Part shown: in pieces, positions 63,036 through 64,000 of the stretch | Layout of the letters: every line of letters begins with the position of its first letter | How positions within the stretch are numbered: position 1 is the stretch's first letter | NCBI GenBank assembly: GCA_948567375.1 | Contig: OX419757.1 | Location: forward strand, 17,064,974 to 17,128,973 | From: Lunularia cruciata | Lineage: Eukaryota; Streptophyta; Marchantiopsida; Lunulariales; Lunulariaceae | Reading direction: 5' to 3' | Length of the DNA stretch: 64,000 nucleotides | Notes under the pieces: model-generated | Told to the model about the DNA's origin: nothing | Seen by the model: the letters and a program-made list of their open reading frames with translations, nothing else | The model's database searches: none | Translations under genes and position numbers: made by a program

Positions 63036-64000
63036 TTATGAATCTATTTGAGTCTCCTCTGTAAATCCGCCATCATCCTCTGACCAAAGGTCAGACCTAT
63101 TGATTAAAAAATTATGTAAAATAATACACACCGATACCCACTTTAACAAATAAGCATTTCTACTATTGTCTTTTAGTTGCACTCTTAGCTCACGAAGAGA
63201 ATGCCATCTAGCTTTCAATACTCCTATACAATGCTCATTTATCACTCTTGCCTTTGCTAAATATTTATTGAACTCCTGCTTGTCTTCTGAGCGAGCCTGC
63301 TTGAAAGCGGGTACTAGGTGATGCATGGGTACATAACCCAAATCACCTAAAAGGTACTCCTTTGCCTCAAAAGTGCGACACCTCCCTCTTCAGTTCAAAT
63401 CATTCCATATAGACAATTTTTCCAAACAAGTCATATCATGATATGACCCTGACATTCCTGCAAAAAAAAGGCATACTTTTAGTAAACTTCTCAATCAGGA
63501 TAACCAATGCATTGCAAAAATACATAACAAAATAACAAATAACATAAACCATACCTCCAGAAAAATGTATAACTCTCCTTTTATCATCACAAATCACTTG
63601 GCCGTTTATAGAATATGAACCCTTGCGGCTGAAATATATTTCACCGTCCACAGTTGGTCGGGTTGCAAGAGGAAACAACGTGCCATCTACCAAACCAACA
63701 CAACTGGGAAAACCTTTCAATGCAAAAATAGTGGCTATCCTTTTCCTCTCCTTGAGGTTGGGCCAAGCAACTTGACTCCTCATCTCATCTAATATGGTTG
63801 TCATAACTCTATCAGTAAAAGCAATTGTTGAACCAACACTAATGCCCCAAATATTTAAACCCTGTGCAACACAAGCTCCATTGCCATGATGCCCTAATCT
63901 ATCCAAAGCTAGGGAAACTTGGATCCATATGGGGGTTTGCTCTCTTTGGTACCTTTCTCAAAAATGGGGTGAGTCTTAATCAAATCAACTAATGTTGAAA
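63036..64000 (-). pseudogene. PIF/Harbinger DDE transposase (DDE_Tnp_4), 5' end beyond the window
   Basis: Cut-and-paste transposase related to PIF/Harbinger and HARBI1. Two exons are visible: from the window edge to 63,555, then a 97-bp GT-AG intron, then 63,457-63,036. The first Asp is in GLVDGTLFPL (about 63,690). Next come YFSRKGSYSINGQVICDD and the second Asp in MSGSYHDM (63,455-63,430). EYLLGDLGYVP leads to the Glu of RVINEHCIGVLKARW (63,250-63,205), and the C-terminus contains LLKWVSVCIILHNFLI. The DDE triad is therefore present. It is damaged by a 1-base frameshift near 63,910 and a TGA near 63,390. Its usual partner is a Myb-like protein; a candidate is at 56,360. Confidence 0.88.

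Overview
Nuclear DNA of a land plant. The window holds one clearly intact host gene in 64 kb and is otherwise built of LTR retrotransposons, several nested in one another, plus remnants of DNA transposons. Plant hallmarks are TGGTATCAGAGC-type tRNA-iMet primer sites, a chromodomain Ty3/Gypsy element, a plant-type ALY/REF gene with GT-AG introns, and a PIF/Harbinger transposase of plant form. I cannot fix the species. The leucine/charged 'orphan' ORFs and the Gypsy lineage at 46-55 kb look more like a non-seed plant (liverwort, fern or similar) than a crop, but this is an impression only. No bacterial operons, rRNA, tRNA or CRISPR were seen.

Layout. 1-23.5 kb is a multi-level nest. An old LTR of family B (only its part at 23,093-23,524 lies in the window) contains a minus-strand family A element (A1: LTR 22,633-23,092; gag 22,619-21,669 and 8,258-8,089; protease/RT 1,951-462). 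A1 is interrupted by (i) a composite of B gag + B LTR + an unfamiliar orphan ORF region 'H' (1,952-8,088), (ii) a plus-strand family A chromovirus A2 (8,259-21,663, perfect TTTGT target duplication), and (iii) a family C LTR (1-461). A2 is itself interrupted in its RT by a young, nearly intact family C Gypsy element (11,107-18,950). 23.9-30.3 kb is a second, decayed family B element on the plus strand. 30.3-35.8 kb is mostly unassigned, with hairpins and LTR scraps; 35.8-38.2 kb is extremely AT-rich.

38.96-42.36 kb (minus) is a complete five-exon ALY/REF (THO complex subunit 4) mRNA-export adaptor gene, 277 aa, whose first intron appears to use a GC-AG splice pair. 43.7-45.2 kb holds inverted LTR-D fragments around a 0.4-kb foldback element.

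46.4-55.0 kb is the most interesting region: a decayed Ty3/Gypsy element (family D) whose polyprotein carries a C5-cytosine DNA methyltransferase domain (49,282-50,260) between protease and reverse transcriptase. Motifs I, IV, VI, VIII, the target-recognition end and motif X can all be followed. It has been inactivated by one frameshift and several stops, most explicable as C-to-T changes. An A-family solo LTR (52,474-52,872, ATATT duplication) sits in its integrase.

55-64 kb: LTR-C/LTR-B scraps; a Myb/trihelix-like ORF with a C-terminal coiled coil (56,360-57,661); a multi-exon minus-strand gene resembling plant transposon-associated 'PTTP/Transposase_32' proteins with coiled-coil exons (58,575-61,976), bracketed by GC-rich degenerate GGCGCT arrays in opposite orientation; and at the right edge a PIF/Harbinger DDE transposase (63,036 to beyond 64,000).
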